NCBI GenBank assembly: GCA_945929965.1
Contig: CAMEOT010000019.1
Span: 1-51,728 of the forward strand
DNA length: 51,728 nucleotides
Reading direction: 5' to 3'
DNA from: an uncultured Lachnospiraceae bacterium
GTDB taxonomy: Bacteria; Bacillota; Clostridia; Lachnospirales; Lachnospiraceae
The notes beneath the pieces are model-generated. The model worked only from the letters and a program-made list of their open reading frames with translations. It was not told the origin of the DNA and did not search any database. A program made the position numbers and the translations under genes. The first letter of the stretch is position 1. Each line of letters begins with the position of its first letter. Positions 51,523 through 51,728 of the stretch are shown one piece after another.

Positions 51523-51728
51523 AACAGTCATGGATGGAAATTGAGAGTGATGCGGCGAGCTTTCGTAACTTGAAAGTTAGTAAAAAAGCCACGAACGCCC
51601 ACGACGAACGGAACATCACGCCTTGATGTCGCGTCTCTGGGTGTGAATTTTCTAATGAAAAGTGATACAGTGATTCTCATCATGACGGGGTCGCCTACAC
51701 GCGCCATCCATGGCGCGGATCGGCTGAC
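51523..51728. other. Right edge of the window, no gene recognised
   Basis: Contains two hairpins, ACATCA/TGATGT (51613-51629) and CGCGCCAT-CC-ATGGCGCG (51700-51717). A plus-strand frame from ATG at 51656 is open to the edge (24 codons, MKSDTVILIMTGSPTRA) but has no ribosome binding site, so it may or may not be the start of a gene. Confidence 0.3.

Noticed and set aside
51656..51728. Start of a new gene at the right edge
   Set aside because: Only 24 codons, no ribosome binding site and no recognisable motif, so it was left as an unassigned edge.

Overview
The window looks like chromosomal DNA of a Gram-positive anaerobe of the Clostridia, most likely the family Lachnospiraceae. The grounds are the gene order of the S10-spc-alpha ribosomal cluster, the KOW-domain gene between map and infA, the ecfA1-ecfA2-ecfT-truA-rplM-rpsI tail, strong AGGAGG-type ribosome binding sites, and proteins such as DUF5058 and DUF1538 families. 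This is inference from protein resemblance; no search was run.

Layout. (1) 1-1260: the edge of an integrated element, with a partial parA, two tandem direct repeats, two terminators without an apparent gene, and a possible junction at the 3' end of rpsI. (2) 1267-26109, nearly all minus strand: the ribosomal superoperon read right to left. Its order is rpsJ rplC rplD rplW rplB rpsS rplV rpsC rplP rpmC rpsQ rplN rplX rplE rpsN rpsH rplF rplR rpsE rpmD rplO secY, then adk map KOW infA and an unknown membrane protein, then rpmJ rpsM rpsK rpsD rpoA rplQ, then ecfA1 ecfA2 ecfT truA, then rplM rpsI. Two foreign-looking insertions interrupt the usual order: a membrane protein gene between infA and rpmJ, and an oppositely oriented M15 peptidase gene between rplQ and ecfA1. 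Internal sigma-A promoters were found upstream of rpsJ, adk, rpmJ, ecfA1 and rplM. The spacers hold a family of nested hairpins sharing a CGAAACTTAGATTTT-like core.

(3) 26829-32166: putP, an rRNA-type methyltransferase, an AT-rich ORF6N protein and an acyltransferase. (4) 32163-36518: a DUF1538 membrane protein, a double PII-like protein and the acyltransferase form a tightly packed minus-strand operon, divergent from a KdpD/KdpE-like two-component pair lacking the KdpD N-terminus. Together they look like a sensed and allosterically gated transport system. (5) 36757-44173: an AraC regulator, an unknown acidic protein, decayed gene remnants, an aldo/keto reductase under a MerR-type 19-bp-spacer promoter, an AGCS symporter, a MATE exporter and a truncated SDR gene. 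(6) 44307-48903: HD phosphohydrolase, M20 peptidase, two membrane proteins and a CobW-type GTPase, all minus strand; a candidate transport-plus-metallopeptidase unit. (7) 48950-51459: a GNAT enzyme, an unusual lipoprotein joining an RsgI-like domain to ten DnaJ-like CxxC motifs, and an AlkD-type repair protein.

The best candidates for undescribed biology are the DUF1538/PII/KdpDE locus, the CobW/DUF5058/M20 locus, the Cys-rich lipoprotein and the nested-hairpin family in the ribosomal spacers. No tRNA, rRNA, CRISPR array or insertion sequence was recognised.
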